Source of the DNA: Bacteroidia bacterium
GTDB taxonomy: Bacteria; Bacteroidota; Bacteroidia; Flavobacteriales; Flavobacteriaceae
Direction of reading: 5' to 3'
NCBI GenBank assembly: GCA_030427735.1
Contig: JAUIBP010000001.1
Coordinates: 310,001-374,000 of the forward strand
Length of the DNA stretch: 64,000 nucleotides
Shown: positions 55,069 to 64,000 of the stretch, in pieces
Numbering within the stretch: the stretch's first letter is position 1
Layout of the letters: each line of letters opens with the position of its first letter
Position numbers and translations under genes: made by a program
Notes under the pieces: generated by a model
Seen by the model: only the letters and a program-made list of their open reading frames with translations
The model's database searches: none
Told to the model about the DNA's origin: nothing

Positions 55069-56538
55069 CTAGTAGCCTGGATTTTGCTTCATTACACCTT
55101 GACTAATATTAATTTCGTTTTGAGGAATTGGTAACAATAAATCTGTAGATGCAAAATTGAAATTATTTGCAGCAGCGAAAGCAGAGAGTACCGATTGCGC
55201 GACATTAAAACGCAATAAATCGAATAGTCTTTGATTTTCGAAAGCAAACTCCACGCGACGCTCTACCAATAAAGCTGCTTTGGTTAATGCGTTTGGACGA
55301 TCGGCTATTGGGTCGAAACCAGCTCTTTCCTTAACTGCCATATACGAATTAATAGCATTGCTATTACCTGTTTCTGAAGCTCCAGCCATAATGGCTTCGG
55401 CATGCATTAACAAGACATCGGCATAGCGTAAAACAATCCAATCGTTACCTGCCAATTGTGGCAACCCGGTAAAGGTTTGTCCGTCGCTTCCACCCGATTC
55501 TCCATCAGGGAAATACTTGGTACATTGGTAGCGTATAGTACCTCCAAAAAGCGTTAATGGGTCTTCTCTATAGGTATGCTCTATTCTATTTCCGCCGTAT
55601 TCATCTACTGCAGCTTTCAAATCTGTTGTTCCGTAATTTACACCACTGGTATGCCCTACTGCATTCATCCATTCGGCAGAAAAAATCTGACTATTATCCT
55701 GAATGCTGCTGTTGTACCCTATAGCAAACATGGTTTCCGAATTATCTTCGGTATAAAACACATCGTAAAAATCAGATTCTAAACTAAACTGCCCGCTATT
55801 GATAATCTCTTCGCATAACACTTGGGCTTGCGTGTAGTTAGGGGTTTCTAAACTTAAATATACTTTAGCTAATAAGCCCTTCGCAGCTGCTACAGAGGCT
55901 CTAGTTCTGTAGGTTTGCGATGGATCTATTCCAGTGATAGCATCTTGAAGGTCTGATACTATTAGGTCGTAAATGCTATTAGTGTCTACTCTGGTAAACT
56001 GTGTTTCGACATCCGACGGAGACACCACGCGATCTATTAATGGCAAATCGCCAAATAGTCTTACTAAATTAAAGTAAGCATGTGCTCTTAAAAATTTAGC
56101 TTCGCCTGCAATAGCGGCTTTTCTATCTTCGTCTTCTACAACATCGATGTGATCTAAAATAACATTGGCTCTGTAAATTACCTGAAAAAAGCTCGTGTAA
56201 TAGTTTAATACAAAGTTATTTGTAGTAAGTGTAGAAAAACTTTCTAACTGGCCAGCATCGGAAGCATCTTCAGAATCTGGAGTTTTTGTACTTGTATTAT
56301 CGCTGCGCATTTCGGTAACATAAAATTCCCATTGCACACCGTGATTGTCGTCTTTTCCACTACTGTTAATGCCTTTAATAGCGGCATAAACGCCTATCAA
56401 TCCCGTTTCTAATTCGTCGGCATTAGTATAATAATTGTCGGTTGTAATAGAAGAACTTGGTGTAGGCTCTAAATAATCGCTACAGGACACCAAAATATTT
56501 CCTATTAAAACAACGGCTATATATTTTAAGTATTTCAT
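55069..56538 (-). CDS. susD: SusD-family surface glycan-binding lipoprotein
   Basis: A 489-residue lipoprotein (signal ending ILVSC, then S-D-Y-L-E-P). The TPR-based SusD fold is shown by LFGDLPLIDRVV, TRASVAAAKGLLAKVYLSLETPNYTQAQVLCEEII and the C-terminal RRVEFAFENQRLFDLLRF ... LLPIPQNEINISQG. It forms a lid on the SusC pore and captures alginate oligosaccharides. It is 32 bp downstream of susC. Confidence 0.95.
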   Translation of the reverse strand: MKYLKYIAVVLIGNILVSCSDYLEPTPSSSITTDNYYTNADELETGLIGVYAAIKGINSSGKDDNHGVQWEFYVTEMRSDNTSTKTPDSEDASDAGQLESFSTLTTNNFVLNYYTSFFQVIYRANVILDHIDVVEDEDRKAAIAGEAKFLRAHAYFNLVRLFGDLPLIDRVVSPSDVETQFTRVDTNSIYDLIVSDLQDAITGIDPSQTYRTRASVAAAKGLLAKVYLSLETPNYTQAQVLCEEIINSGQFSLESDFYDVFYTEDNSETMFAIGYNSSIQDNSQIFSAEWMNAVGHTSGVNYGTTDLKAAVDEYGGNRIEHTYREDPLTLFGGTIRYQCTKYFPDGESGGSDGQTFTGLPQLAGNDWIVLRYADVLLMHAEAIMAGASETGNSNAINSYMAVKERAGFDPIADRPNALTKAALLVERRVEFAFENQRLFDLLRFNVAQSVLSAFAAANNFNFASTDLLLPIPQNEINISQGVMKQNPGY

Positions 56539-56570
56539 AATCTTTTATTGTTAATTCGTTTAAGGCCTTA

Positions 56571-59500
56571 TTAAAAATCTAAATTTAAACCTAGAGATAT
56601 GGTGCTAAAAACAGGTGAACCACCACGTTGATATCCTAATTGAGTAGGGCTTGTTTTATCTAAAGCCTCTGGGTTCCATCCTGAATAATTATCGGCTGTA
56701 AAATACAATAGGTTTTGACCAGTAGCATACACTCTTAAACCCGATAATTTTAATCTGTCTAACACATCGCTCGGGAAATTATATCCTATGTTTACATTTC
56801 GAAGTGCGATATACGAAGCATCTTGTACCATACTATTGGTAAAATACTTATCTACTAAAAACTCGGTATTGGGTGCTGAATCTAAAATAGTTCTGTTATT
56901 GTTGTGACTGTACAAGTAATGGTCTGCAATGTTTCTAACTTCTGCGCCATGAGACCCCTGGAACATGAACGAAATATCTAAGTTTCCTATTCCGAATTCG
57001 TTGGTAAAACTCCATATTAATTCTGGATAAGGATTACCCAATACGGTTTTATCTTCGTCGTCTAAAACACCATCGCCATTCAAATCCTTTACATATACCA
57101 ATCCGGCTTCTGCACCTACGTGTCTCCATGGTCTGTCGCGATCTTCGAATGCTAATTCTTTATCGACAACATATCCGTAGAATAACGATATAGGTTGCCC
57201 CTCTAAGTTAATCCATTCGGCAGGTCTAGATGGATCTAAACTTGTAATTTGTCCGTCGGAATCTGCAAAATCTACTAAAGTGTTTTCATTGGTAGTCGCA
57301 ATAATGGTTGAGTTCCAATAGAATTTCTCTGAGCTTATATTTTTGGTTCTAATTTCGAATTCCCATCCTTCATTTTTCACTTCACCTAAATTAACAAGAG
57401 CGCCAGAAAAACCAGTAGTTACAGATATAGGGTTGTTTAACAATAACTGGTCGCTGGTACGTTGATACCAATCTACCGAACCTGTAATTCTGTTGTTTAA
57501 AATTCCGAAATCGATACCTGGGTTAATCTCGATTAAACGCTCCCATTTTAATTCTGGATTGGCAATGTTTAAAGGAGAAAAACCAGCAGTAATAGTACCA
57601 TCTACCGAATAACTAGAACCTGAAGCCCCCAACAAGGCTAAACTCGGATAATAATCTACTAAAATATTACCTGTACTTAAATTGGAGGTGCTACCGTTAG
57701 CATCAGGATCAACCGCTCCCGTATTTAAACGGTCGTTACCTGTAACCCCATAACTAGCTCGCAATTTAAGATTGTTAACAAAGCTACTTTCTCTTAAAAA
57801 ATTTTCCTTAGCGATATTCCATCCTATAGAAGCCGCCGGGAAATTACCGTATTTATAATCTGAACCGAATATAGAACTTCCGTCACGTCTCATACTCATA
57901 GATAATAAATACTTACTATCGTATGCATAATTAACTCTGGCAACATAAGAAATACCGCGTTTCTCCCATTGAAAGCCATCAAATTCTGAAATTGCTGTCG
58001 CATTGGTAATTTCTTGTACAACATCGTTGGTATAGCCTGTACCTGTAAAACCAGAGAAGAAATAATTTCTACTCTCTACAGAAACACCTGCAGTTACGCC
58101 AAGATCGTGCTTTCCAAACGATTTATCGTAATTAAAAAAGTTATCGAAAATCATGTAACTTTCTTTTTGCGAAATTTCGGTCATATATGCATCTGTAATA
58201 CTTTCGCGAGCTTGGGTTCCCATATAATCGGTACGCTTGGTATCGTTAAACGAACCCGATAATGTGGTTTTAAATCGTAACCCATCTAGAATTTTATACT
58301 GTCCATAAAAATTACCGTATAATTGGAATTTTTTATCGGCCCTGGTACGCTCTACAATTCTAGCGTAAGGGTTTTGGTTATTACTATTACCAATATTGTT
58401 TAAGATATCATCTATTTCGCCATCGCCATCCAAATCGAAAATGGTAAAGTGGTCTTGTCTTGCATAATCGCCAACTTGTAAATGAGAGAATGCCCCATTA
58501 GGATCGACATACTGTAACGAATGCTCGTCGTGATAAATTGGCAACCATGGCTGATGTCTCGCCACGTTGTGTATATTCTCGGAAAAACGTGTTCTGTCGG
58601 TATACGACGGACTTAAGTTGGCACCGATAGTAAATCTGTCGTTAATATCGCTGTCTACTTTTAGTCGTGCGCCATATTTAGTAAAGTTATCTTTTAACAT
58701 TACCCCTTCGTCATCGGAGTAATTTAAACTTACAACATACTTGGTTTTATCGTTACCCCCTCTAAAGGACAAAGAGTGATTGGTAATCATACCGCTTTCA
58801 AAAAATACATCTTGCCAAGAGCGATCTGTACCTATTTGTAATTGCGCAACGGTATATGGCGATAATACTCCATTTTCTGCCATTTGCTTATCTGCCCATT
58901 CTTGGGTGGTAAACCCATAGTCATCGCTTTTACGCGGCGTTTTCATACCCGTGTACATGCTATAGTTTATTCTGGTTTTACCAGCTACACCAGATTTCAT
59001 GGTAATCATTATAATACCATTAGATCCTTTAGACCCATAAATAGAAGATGAAGCGGCATCCTTCAATATTTCAAAAGACTCTACATCGTTCATACTTAAA
59101 GATCCTAAGAACGAAGAATCTACAATAATACCATCTACAACGATTAAAGGTGTAGAATCGCCAGCCATAGAACCAACCCCTCTAATGGTAATAGAAGGTG
59201 CTGCACCAGCCTCGGCATCGGTGGCCTGAATATTAACCCCAGATACTTGCCCTACCAAAGCATCGTCTACCCTTGGTACTGCAATTTGATCTAGTTTTTC
59301 GTTTTCTACTTTAGAAATTGCTCCTGTTAAATGTGATTTTTTCTGAGTTCCGTAACCGACAACAACAACTTCGTCTAGCTTACTTACATCTTCTTGTAAA
59401 ACCACGTTAATAGTTTTGGTTGAAGATACTGTAACTAACTGTGTTACAAAACCAATGTAGGAAAACTGTAAGATTTCCCCACTTTCTACATTAATAGAAT

Positions 59501-59678
59501 AATTACCATCAAAATCTGTAGTTGTACCCCGCGTAGTACCTACCACCAAGACATTAACACCAGGAATTGGTTGTTCGTCTGTACCAGACGTTACAAGTCC
59601 TGTAACGACATCTTGCGCAAACATGGCTGTATTAAGCAACAAGATGACATACAATACTAATTGTTTTTTCAAATTCAT
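56571..59678 (-). CDS. susC: SusC-family TonB-dependent transporter
   Basis: A 1035-residue outer-membrane transporter. Signal peptide, CarboxypepD_reg domain (about 25-100, GLVTSGTDEQPIPGVNVLVVGTTRGTTTDFDGNYSI), TonB box region LDEVVVVGYGTQKKSHLTGAIS, plug domain (GVNIQATDAEAGAAPSITIRGVGSM ... LVVDGIIVDSSFL ... SIYGSKGSNGIIMITMKSG) and a large barrel ending FSTISLGLNLDF. It imports alginate oligosaccharides with SusD. The start codon follows a long leader with conserved motifs. Confidence 0.96.
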   Translation of the reverse strand: MNLKKQLVLYVILLLNTAMFAQDVVTGLVTSGTDEQPIPGVNVLVVGTTRGTTTDFDGNYSINVESGEILQFSYIGFVTQLVTVSSTKTINVVLQEDVSKLDEVVVVGYGTQKKSHLTGAISKVENEKLDQIAVPRVDDALVGQVSGVNIQATDAEAGAAPSITIRGVGSMAGDSTPLIVVDGIIVDSSFLGSLSMNDVESFEILKDAASSSIYGSKGSNGIIMITMKSGVAGKTRINYSMYTGMKTPRKSDDYGFTTQEWADKQMAENGVLSPYTVAQLQIGTDRSWQDVFFESGMITNHSLSFRGGNDKTKYVVSLNYSDDEGVMLKDNFTKYGARLKVDSDINDRFTIGANLSPSYTDRTRFSENIHNVARHQPWLPIYHDEHSLQYVDPNGAFSHLQVGDYARQDHFTIFDLDGDGEIDDILNNIGNSNNQNPYARIVERTRADKKFQLYGNFYGQYKILDGLRFKTTLSGSFNDTKRTDYMGTQARESITDAYMTEISQKESYMIFDNFFNYDKSFGKHDLGVTAGVSVESRNYFFSGFTGTGYTNDVVQEITNATAISEFDGFQWEKRGISYVARVNYAYDSKYLLSMSMRRDGSSIFGSDYKYGNFPAASIGWNIAKENFLRESSFVNNLKLRASYGVTGNDRLNTGAVDPDANGSTSNLSTGNILVDYYPSLALLGASGSSYSVDGTITAGFSPLNIANPELKWERLIEINPGIDFGILNNRITGSVDWYQRTSDQLLLNNPISVTTGFSGALVNLGEVKNEGWEFEIRTKNISSEKFYWNSTIIATTNENTLVDFADSDGQITSLDPSRPAEWINLEGQPISLFYGYVVDKELAFEDRDRPWRHVGAEAGLVYVKDLNGDGVLDDEDKTVLGNPYPELIWSFTNEFGIGNLDISFMFQGSHGAEVRNIADHYLYSHNNNRTILDSAPNTEFLVDKYFTNSMVQDASYIALRNVNIGYNFPSDVLDRLKLSGLRVYATGQNLLYFTADNYSGWNPEALDKTSPTQLGYQRGGSPVFSTISLGLNLDF

Positions 59679-59842
59679 TTGTTTGTTGTTGTTTTAATAA
59701 TAAATAGTTAGCTCTACGATTAGTTTAAAAACAAAAACTTGCATACTTAAAATAACATGAACCTTATAAAAACGCGTTGCTGTATTTAACATGAATTATT
59801 TTTCATATTTTTGCAAAGCATGCATTATTAAAGGCATGTTAT

Positions 59843-59896
59843 TTTACTTCCCTTCCACAAGAAGTATGTATTAAGGATAGGCGTGCACCTATCCTT
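59843..59896 (-). promoter_or_regulatory. susC leader motifs shared with the MFS gene
   Basis: AAGGATAGG / CCTATCCTT form a hairpin around GTGCAC (59873-59896), and TTTACTTCCCTTCC (59843-59856) follows 16 bp closer to the gene. On the + strand the hairpin precedes a T-run, but there is no + strand transcript to end, so a regulatory use is more likely than termination. Confidence 0.6.
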
Positions 59897-59939
59897 TTTT
59901 TATATCTGTTTTTTTCAAAATGAGAACTAATCAAACTTT

Positions 59940-59977
59940 TTGGTTATCCAAATTGGTTTCCCAATCTGGTTTACCAA
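59940..59977. promoter_or_regulatory. Three tandem operator-like palindromes upstream of susC
   Basis: TGGTTATCCA (59941), TGGTTTCCCA (59954) and TGGTTTACCA (59967) start exactly 13 bp apart. Each fits TGGTTnnCCA, the pattern of the perfect palindrome in front of the FadR-type gene. This is a strong candidate binding array for that regulator. Confidence 0.75.
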
Positions 59978-60019
59978 ATATATATTAATATATTGTTAAA
60001 AAAAAATTATTTGATAAAA

Positions 60020-60060
60020 AAATAGTGCTTTTTATTTGAAATTCTTAAAAAGCACTATTT
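60020..60060 (-). terminator. Terminator of the PL6-PL17-kdgF transcript
   Basis: On the minus strand AAATAGTGCTTTTTA pairs perfectly with TAAAAAGCACTATTT, followed by a T-run. It lies 116 bp after the kdgF stop and separates this operon from susC. Confidence 0.88.
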
Positions 60061-60175
60061 GATTTGTAATTATTCGAAAGTTTAGGCTTAATCGCTTACA
60101 ATACAACCATTACTATTACTAGCAATAATGGGTATCTAAAATTATTTAAAAGCTCTACTTTCTTATGTTAGTAAC

Positions 60176-60556
60176 TTATTTAGAATCTTTATCTCCAAAA
60201 TAAGACACACCATTGCCACTTAAAAAATCTTCTCTAACAGGGCTAAATGTATCTATTAACATTCCTTCTTCTAAACAAACAGCGCTGTGTAGTAAATTTG
60301 GTTCTATATAAACGCCATCTCCTGCTTCTACAATTTGCTTAACGCCATCAATTTCAAATTCAAATTTACCCGAAACACAATACGTAGCTTGCGTATGAAA
60401 ATGCTGATGCGGTGATCCTAAAGCACCCTTTTCAAACTTCACTTTTACCATCATAATTTGGTTATCATAACCCAAGAATTTTCTAGATACTCCTCCGCCT
60501 AGTTCTTCCCATTCCAAATCTTTACTAATGATGTATTTTTTACTAAATCGATCCAT
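60176..60556 (-). CDS. kdgF: KdgF-type cupin (unsaturated uronate linearisation)
   Basis: A 126-residue single-domain cupin. Metal ligands are expected in PHQHFHTQATYCVSGKFEFEI and in the later EPNLLHSAV. KdgF proteins convert the cyclic unsaturated monouronates made by alginate and pectin lyases to the open-chain 4-deoxy ketouronate, a step otherwise slow and spontaneous. It is 25 bp after the PL17 gene and ends the operon. Confidence 0.92.
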   Translation of the reverse strand: MDRFSKKYIISKDLEWEELGGGVSRKFLGYDNQIMMVKVKFEKGALGSPHQHFHTQATYCVSGKFEFEIDGVKQIVEAGDGVYIEPNLLHSAVCLEEGMLIDTFSPVREDFLSGNGVSYFGDKDSK

Positions 60557-60581
60557 ATTTTAATGTATTTAATTACTATTG

Positions 60582-62822
60582 TTATTCTTGAATTTGTAAA
60601 TCGCCAACCCCAGTCCAGGTAAACGTTGTATTATTAATTTTCACTGTGTGTTTTTTATTTGAAGAGGCATCCGTATTTGCCATTAAAAAGATAAACTCTT
60701 TTTCACTTTTTAATTGAATTTTAACAGCCGTATATGCCTCTGTATTATACAGTACGCCTACCATTTTAACACTTGTAAAAATATCCTGTGCCAATTCGCT
60801 TACAGTACTGTAACTGCCATGCGGCTCTATAACCGATGCAAAAACCGTTTCTTGTGCCTGCTTTCTGACTATAAAAGTTGGATCTGGACGTAAATTATAT
60901 TCGGGATCGTTAGCTCCTATTCTTGCAAAAAGCAAATCATCGTTCTTGGTAGTTGCTGTTGTTAAGGTGAAAAACGTGTTGCTATTTCGCCAAGTTAATT
61001 GTGCACTACCAGATGTACTGGTGCCCTGCCCTTCTAACCATAAATGCTGATAGCCATGGGCTTTGCCTAAGGGCGATAGAGTTGATGATTTTGTATACTC
61101 AAAATTAGTTGAAATAATTTGTCCCAAATAATAAAATGGCATATCGAATTGATGAGCCGCTTTGGCCTTCACGCGCATAATATCCAGAATGATAGGTTGT
61201 TTTAAAGTCGGCTCGTTTATCATAACCATAGTTCTGTGCAATGCTGTTCCTGAATACGCATTGTTTTCTTTAGCGCTAGCTATTTGAATATCTGGATTAC
61301 TAGTGTCGAACACATACATATCTGAATGATACTGACTACCAATACTATAATCGCCATTAAAATGAGAGATCTCGTCTTGAACTACCGTATTATGAGCTAT
61401 GGTTTGCTTGGCCCAAGTTTTATTTTCCTTTAAGTATCCGCCTCCATTTTTTTGTTCAATATTTACAAAACGCGCCAAGCCGTAATCCTGAATAATTTCG
61501 TTACCGCCCTGAAAAAGTGAAAACGATAATTTATCGTAATGCCCGTGACTTAAACCTTGGGCAGCGTTTTTCATAACTAAAGTTAAAGGAGTTCCTTTAT
61601 TAGACCTCAAAATAGCGATGGCACCTTGATCTCCGTTAGCCCCATCGGTTAGCAATAACGAAGTTTTAACAAATGGTTTTGCTTTTCCTAATGCAACATC
61701 GGTAGCCACAGCTAAACCTGTTTGGTCTAATTGCACACGACCTTGCGATTGGGCAACAGATAGTAAACTTGGGTTACGGTTTCCATAATAATATGCAATA
61801 TTTACCGCCGACACTAAGGATCCCGAAAAAATGGACATCCCTTTTTGTGCATCGTTAAGTGCAAAAAACTCTCCGTCGGCATCGGTTAAATTCAATAAAG
61901 CCTCTACACCTTTTAATAACACACTGTCTTTATATTGAAAAGGAGCTATTTCTGGTTTTACATTTTGTAGTGCTTCTGCAAAAATCATAAACGGATACAT
62001 GGCATAACGCTGGTAGTAAGGCCCTTCGGTATAATACCCATCTGGCGAAAACGGCTCTTCTAAATTGGCTAAAAATCCTGCCTTTTGGCCTTCAATAAAA
62101 ATATCGCCTCCATCGTTATCTTTCGCTCCTTTTTCTAATTGTGCATTCGGAATACCATATAGTGCTCTGCTAATTAACGCGTCGTCCTGCATTACTAAGC
62201 CAATCATTCCCACAGCAACATTACCCCAAGTACTATGATTGTGAATGCGATTAAAAAACTGTGGCGTTTCGATTGATAAAAAATCGGCCATAGGTCTAAA
62301 CACATTTGTCTCTAAATACCGAACCTCTTTTTTTGTTAAAAACGGGTAGATACAATCGTAAGCCTGACTGGTATATACCAACCAGTTTGCATCGTTTAAG
62401 CATTGCCAAAATAATTTACCTCGCGAATACGAACGCTCTTCTGGGTGCCTTGGCAAGTTAGGATACATTTTAGCATAGGCCATTAACATATCGCGTACAT
62501 ATATAGCATAAGTGTTATCGTTTAAAATTTGAAACAACACTCCTGCTTTTTGCATGGTAAGATAATTCAGTTTATGGCGCTCGTGGGTATACCCGCCAGC
62601 CATATCTTTAGGTATAGGTACCTGTATGCCCTCTGCTATTTGTGCATCTACAAACTTTTTTGCTTCGCTTAACGATGCATCAAACAACGGCACGTTTCCT
62701 AATGCTTTTTTAATATCCTGAACCCCTTGCTGTGTTAAAATTAAGTTAGGATGCTCTTGAGACATAACTTGCACCGCCAAAAAGAAACTACAAAAGCATA
62801 TGATGTTTTTTAAATAAACCAT
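60582..62822 (-). CDS. Oligoalginate lyase, PL17 family
   Basis: A 746-residue exported enzyme. An (alpha/alpha)6 toroid (about 25-370) is followed by a heparinase II/III-like beta-sandwich (about 380-746). Catalytic-site residues known for PL17 are visible: Asn195-His196 in RIHNHSTWGN, Tyr263/264 in SPDGYYTEGPYY and His in SHGHYDKLSF (425-434). It degrades oligomers from the non-reducing end to monomers. It has a signal peptide (MVYLKNIICFCSFFLAVQVMSQ), so it probably acts in the periplasm. It is 6 bp downstream of the PL6 gene. Confidence 0.93.
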   Translation of the reverse strand: MVYLKNIICFCSFFLAVQVMSQEHPNLILTQQGVQDIKKALGNVPLFDASLSEAKKFVDAQIAEGIQVPIPKDMAGGYTHERHKLNYLTMQKAGVLFQILNDNTYAIYVRDMLMAYAKMYPNLPRHPEERSYSRGKLFWQCLNDANWLVYTSQAYDCIYPFLTKKEVRYLETNVFRPMADFLSIETPQFFNRIHNHSTWGNVAVGMIGLVMQDDALISRALYGIPNAQLEKGAKDNDGGDIFIEGQKAGFLANLEEPFSPDGYYTEGPYYQRYAMYPFMIFAEALQNVKPEIAPFQYKDSVLLKGVEALLNLTDADGEFFALNDAQKGMSIFSGSLVSAVNIAYYYGNRNPSLLSVAQSQGRVQLDQTGLAVATDVALGKAKPFVKTSLLLTDGANGDQGAIAILRSNKGTPLTLVMKNAAQGLSHGHYDKLSFSLFQGGNEIIQDYGLARFVNIEQKNGGGYLKENKTWAKQTIAHNTVVQDEISHFNGDYSIGSQYHSDMYVFDTSNPDIQIASAKENNAYSGTALHRTMVMINEPTLKQPIILDIMRVKAKAAHQFDMPFYYLGQIISTNFEYTKSSTLSPLGKAHGYQHLWLEGQGTSTSGSAQLTWRNSNTFFTLTTATTKNDDLLFARIGANDPEYNLRPDPTFIVRKQAQETVFASVIEPHGSYSTVSELAQDIFTSVKMVGVLYNTEAYTAVKIQLKSEKEFIFLMANTDASSNKKHTVKINNTTFTWTGVGDLQIQE

Positions 62823-62828
62823 GAGTTG

Positions 62829-64000
62829 TTAATTGTGTAATACACCTAAATCTTTTCCATCTGTTGCTTTTCCCTTTAACGGAGACGCTTTTGGTAATTT
62901 AAACGCATCGGTATTTACAAATTCAGGATTTACATTTAAATTATCCTTTACCGTATATTTTTGGTCGCCTGTAACCCGCATGTCGTCTGCTTGATAAAAG
63001 TTATTACGAACAACGTTAACAATAGGCTCGCCTACTACCAAATGCATATCTATGGCTTTTGTATGATCGAAAATGTTGTTTGTAATGTCTATTTCTTGAG
63101 CACCGTATAAAGAAACAGCAGCGTTATAAGCATTTCGTTTTCCAAAACCGATATTATGAAACACATTATGCTCCATTTCTAAAAATGGTCCAAAAGTACT
63201 TTCGTCTTTACCTCCACGGTGTAACCTAAGCACCGCACCTTCAACATCAGAAAAACTGTTGTTTTTTAAGATCACGTATTCGGCATTGTAAATACCAATA
63301 TTATCGGTCTCTTTATCTAAAGCCATAATATGGCCAGAAATATTTTTAAAGGATGAATTTGTAACACTAATAGTATCGGCAAATGTATTTTTATACACTT
63401 TTAATACATCGTAAGAATGATTAACATCTAAGTTTATAACCTCGCAATTATTTATAAATAACTTATAATTGTTATTCATAGAATATTTACTCGTAGCAAT
63501 TAAAGCATTCCCCGAATAATCTGGTGCTTTTTTACCGTCGAATTGAATGCCCTCTAAACGTAAACTACCTCCGTTTTTAATTTCGAACAACGATTTCTTT
63601 TCAAATAATACTTCTGGTTTTTTATCGGATTTCGATACAAACGATATGGGCTTATCTAAAGCAATCGTTTTCGTTTCTACATAAGGCTGATCTGTTGTTG
63701 TTAACTCGATGACGTCACCAGCTTCAGCTTGTTTTACAGCATCAAATAAAGTATTCATTCCAGCTTTGACTTGAATGGTTTTACCTGAATTTAAAAGCAC
63801 ATCGGTATCGGCTTTCGAATACCACGATGCACCTGTATTATCTTTAGTCGCTATATCGTCGGCAATAGTAACCTTTTGTTGTAATGTTTCTGAAACTGGA
63901 ATTAAGTACCCTCTGTCGTCTTCCTCTAAAGTAAAATCTACAGGATTGAATCCTGATGTAATACCCGTAACGATATTAGGACTTATACTATTATTTTTAA
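62829..64000 (-). CDS. PL6-type alginate lyase (chondroitinase B-like), C-terminal part
   Basis: The frame is open to the right window edge (390 codons visible), so the start and the N-terminal domain are missing; the GTG at 63800 is internal. The visible part is a right-handed parallel beta-helix (IELTTTDQPYVETKTIALDKPISFVSKSDKKPEVLFEKKSLFEIKNGGSLRLEGIQFDGKK and onwards). It fits the second beta-helix domain of two-domain PL6 lyases such as AlyGC, whose catalytic residues are in the first domain, so activity cannot be judged here. First gene visible of the PL6-PL17-kdgF operon. Confidence 0.8.
   Translation of the reverse strand, partial: KNNSISPNIVTGITSGFNPVDFTLEEDDRGYLIPVSETLQQKVTIADDIATKDNTGASWYSKADTDVLLNSGKTIQVKAGMNTLFDAVKQAEAGDVIELTTTDQPYVETKTIALDKPISFVSKSDKKPEVLFEKKSLFEIKNGGSLRLEGIQFDGKKAPDYSGNALIATSKYSMNNNYKLFINNCEVINLDVNHSYDVLKVYKNTFADTISVTNSSFKNISGHIMALDKETDNIGIYNAEYVILKNNSFSDVEGAVLRLHRGGKDESTFGPFLEMEHNVFHNIGFGKRNAYNAAVSLYGAQEIDITNNIFDHTKAIDMHLVVGEPIVNVVRNNFYQADDMRVTGDQKYTVKDNLNVNPEFVNTDAFKLPKASPLKGKATDGKDLGVLHN

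Larger units (their letters stand above)
59679..60175. other. Long susC upstream region
   Basis: This 497-bp gap between kdgF and susC holds, from the kdgF side: a terminator (60020-60060), three operator-like palindromes (59940-59977), a hairpin with CGTGCACCT at its centre (59873-59896), the motif TTTACTTCCCTTCC (59843-59856), and an 11-bp inverted repeat AAAATAACATG / CATGTTATTTT (59749-59759 and 59835-59845). No coding frame is seen. Confidence 0.7.

Noticed and set aside
59873-59896. Hairpin plus T-run upstream of susC as an ordinary + strand terminator
   Set aside because: There is no + strand gene to terminate in this region; I treat it as a leader or regulatory hairpin.
1-64000. CRISPR array, prophage structural genes or a complete insertion sequence
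   Set aside because: I saw no regularly spaced repeats with spacers, no capsid, tail or terminase-like proteins, and no transposase with matching ends.

Overview
The window looks like chromosome of a marine flavobacterium (Bacteroidota, Flavobacteriaceae; a Formosa- or Zobellia-like alga-associated organism would fit, but the genus cannot be fixed from the sequence). The reasons are AT-rich DNA, -7 promoter elements of the Bacteroidetes form TAnnTTTG, a SusC/SusD pair, lipoproteins with the surface-export signature C-S-S-D-D-D, a bacillithiol-type thiol protein (YtxJ) and a full alginate utilisation locus.

Layout. 1-7.3 kb: housekeeping genes (end of an M48 peptidase, cardiolipin synthase, glycosyltransferase, haem-binding protein, purB, rmuC). 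7.3-13.7 kb: vitamin B12 uptake, with an ABC transporter (ATPase, permease, binding lipoprotein) on the minus strand and, divergently, a cobalamin riboswitch, a BtuB-like TonB receptor and a surface beta-propeller lipoprotein resembling BtuG. 13.7-20 kb: glyA, fahA, ytxJ and clpB, plus one copy of a small inverted-repeat element. 20-26 kb: a probable metal (zinc?) uptake locus, with a Fur-family regulator divergent from a His/Cys-rich small protein, a TonB receptor and three His-rich DUF4625 lipoproteins; a second copy of the inverted-repeat element sits inside it. 26-33 kb: methyltransferase, a large plug-domain export-associated protein, an AHSA1 protein, a GH43 enzyme and small conserved proteins. 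33-39.3 kb: serine hydrolase, DUF6090, acyltransferase-3 and ankyrin lipoprotein genes, divergent from an AraC-HTH/TPR hybrid regulator.

39.3-47.9 kb is the accessory, decaying part: a truncated sialate O-acetylesterase downstream of a GH2 beta-galactosidase, a Fic protein with a palindromic promoter operator, two unknown proteins, a tyrosine recombinase split by one in-frame stop codon, a 3' half of tRNA-Met that looks like an attachment core with two tandem 12-bp arm repeats, and a frameshifted EamA transporter gene.

47.9-64 kb, all on the minus strand, is an alginate polysaccharide-utilisation locus. Reading 5'->3' it encodes PL6 (partial), PL17 and KdgF, then a strong terminator, then SusC, SusD, a PKD surface protein and PL7, then a FadR-type regulator, a hexuronate-type MFS transporter, an SDR (DEH reductase), KDG kinase and KDPG aldolase. 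Together these would bind and cut alginate at the surface, import oligomers, reduce them to monouronate (DEH), convert this to KDG and then KDPG, and split it to pyruvate and glyceraldehyde-3-phosphate. The most novel-looking signals are regulatory: three TGGTTnnCCA palindromes at an exact 13-bp period upstream of susC that match a palindrome in front of the regulator gene, and a shared set of leader motifs about 165 bp upstream of both susC and the MFS start codon. I did not find a CRISPR array, a recognisable defence island, or a wholly new multi-gene system.
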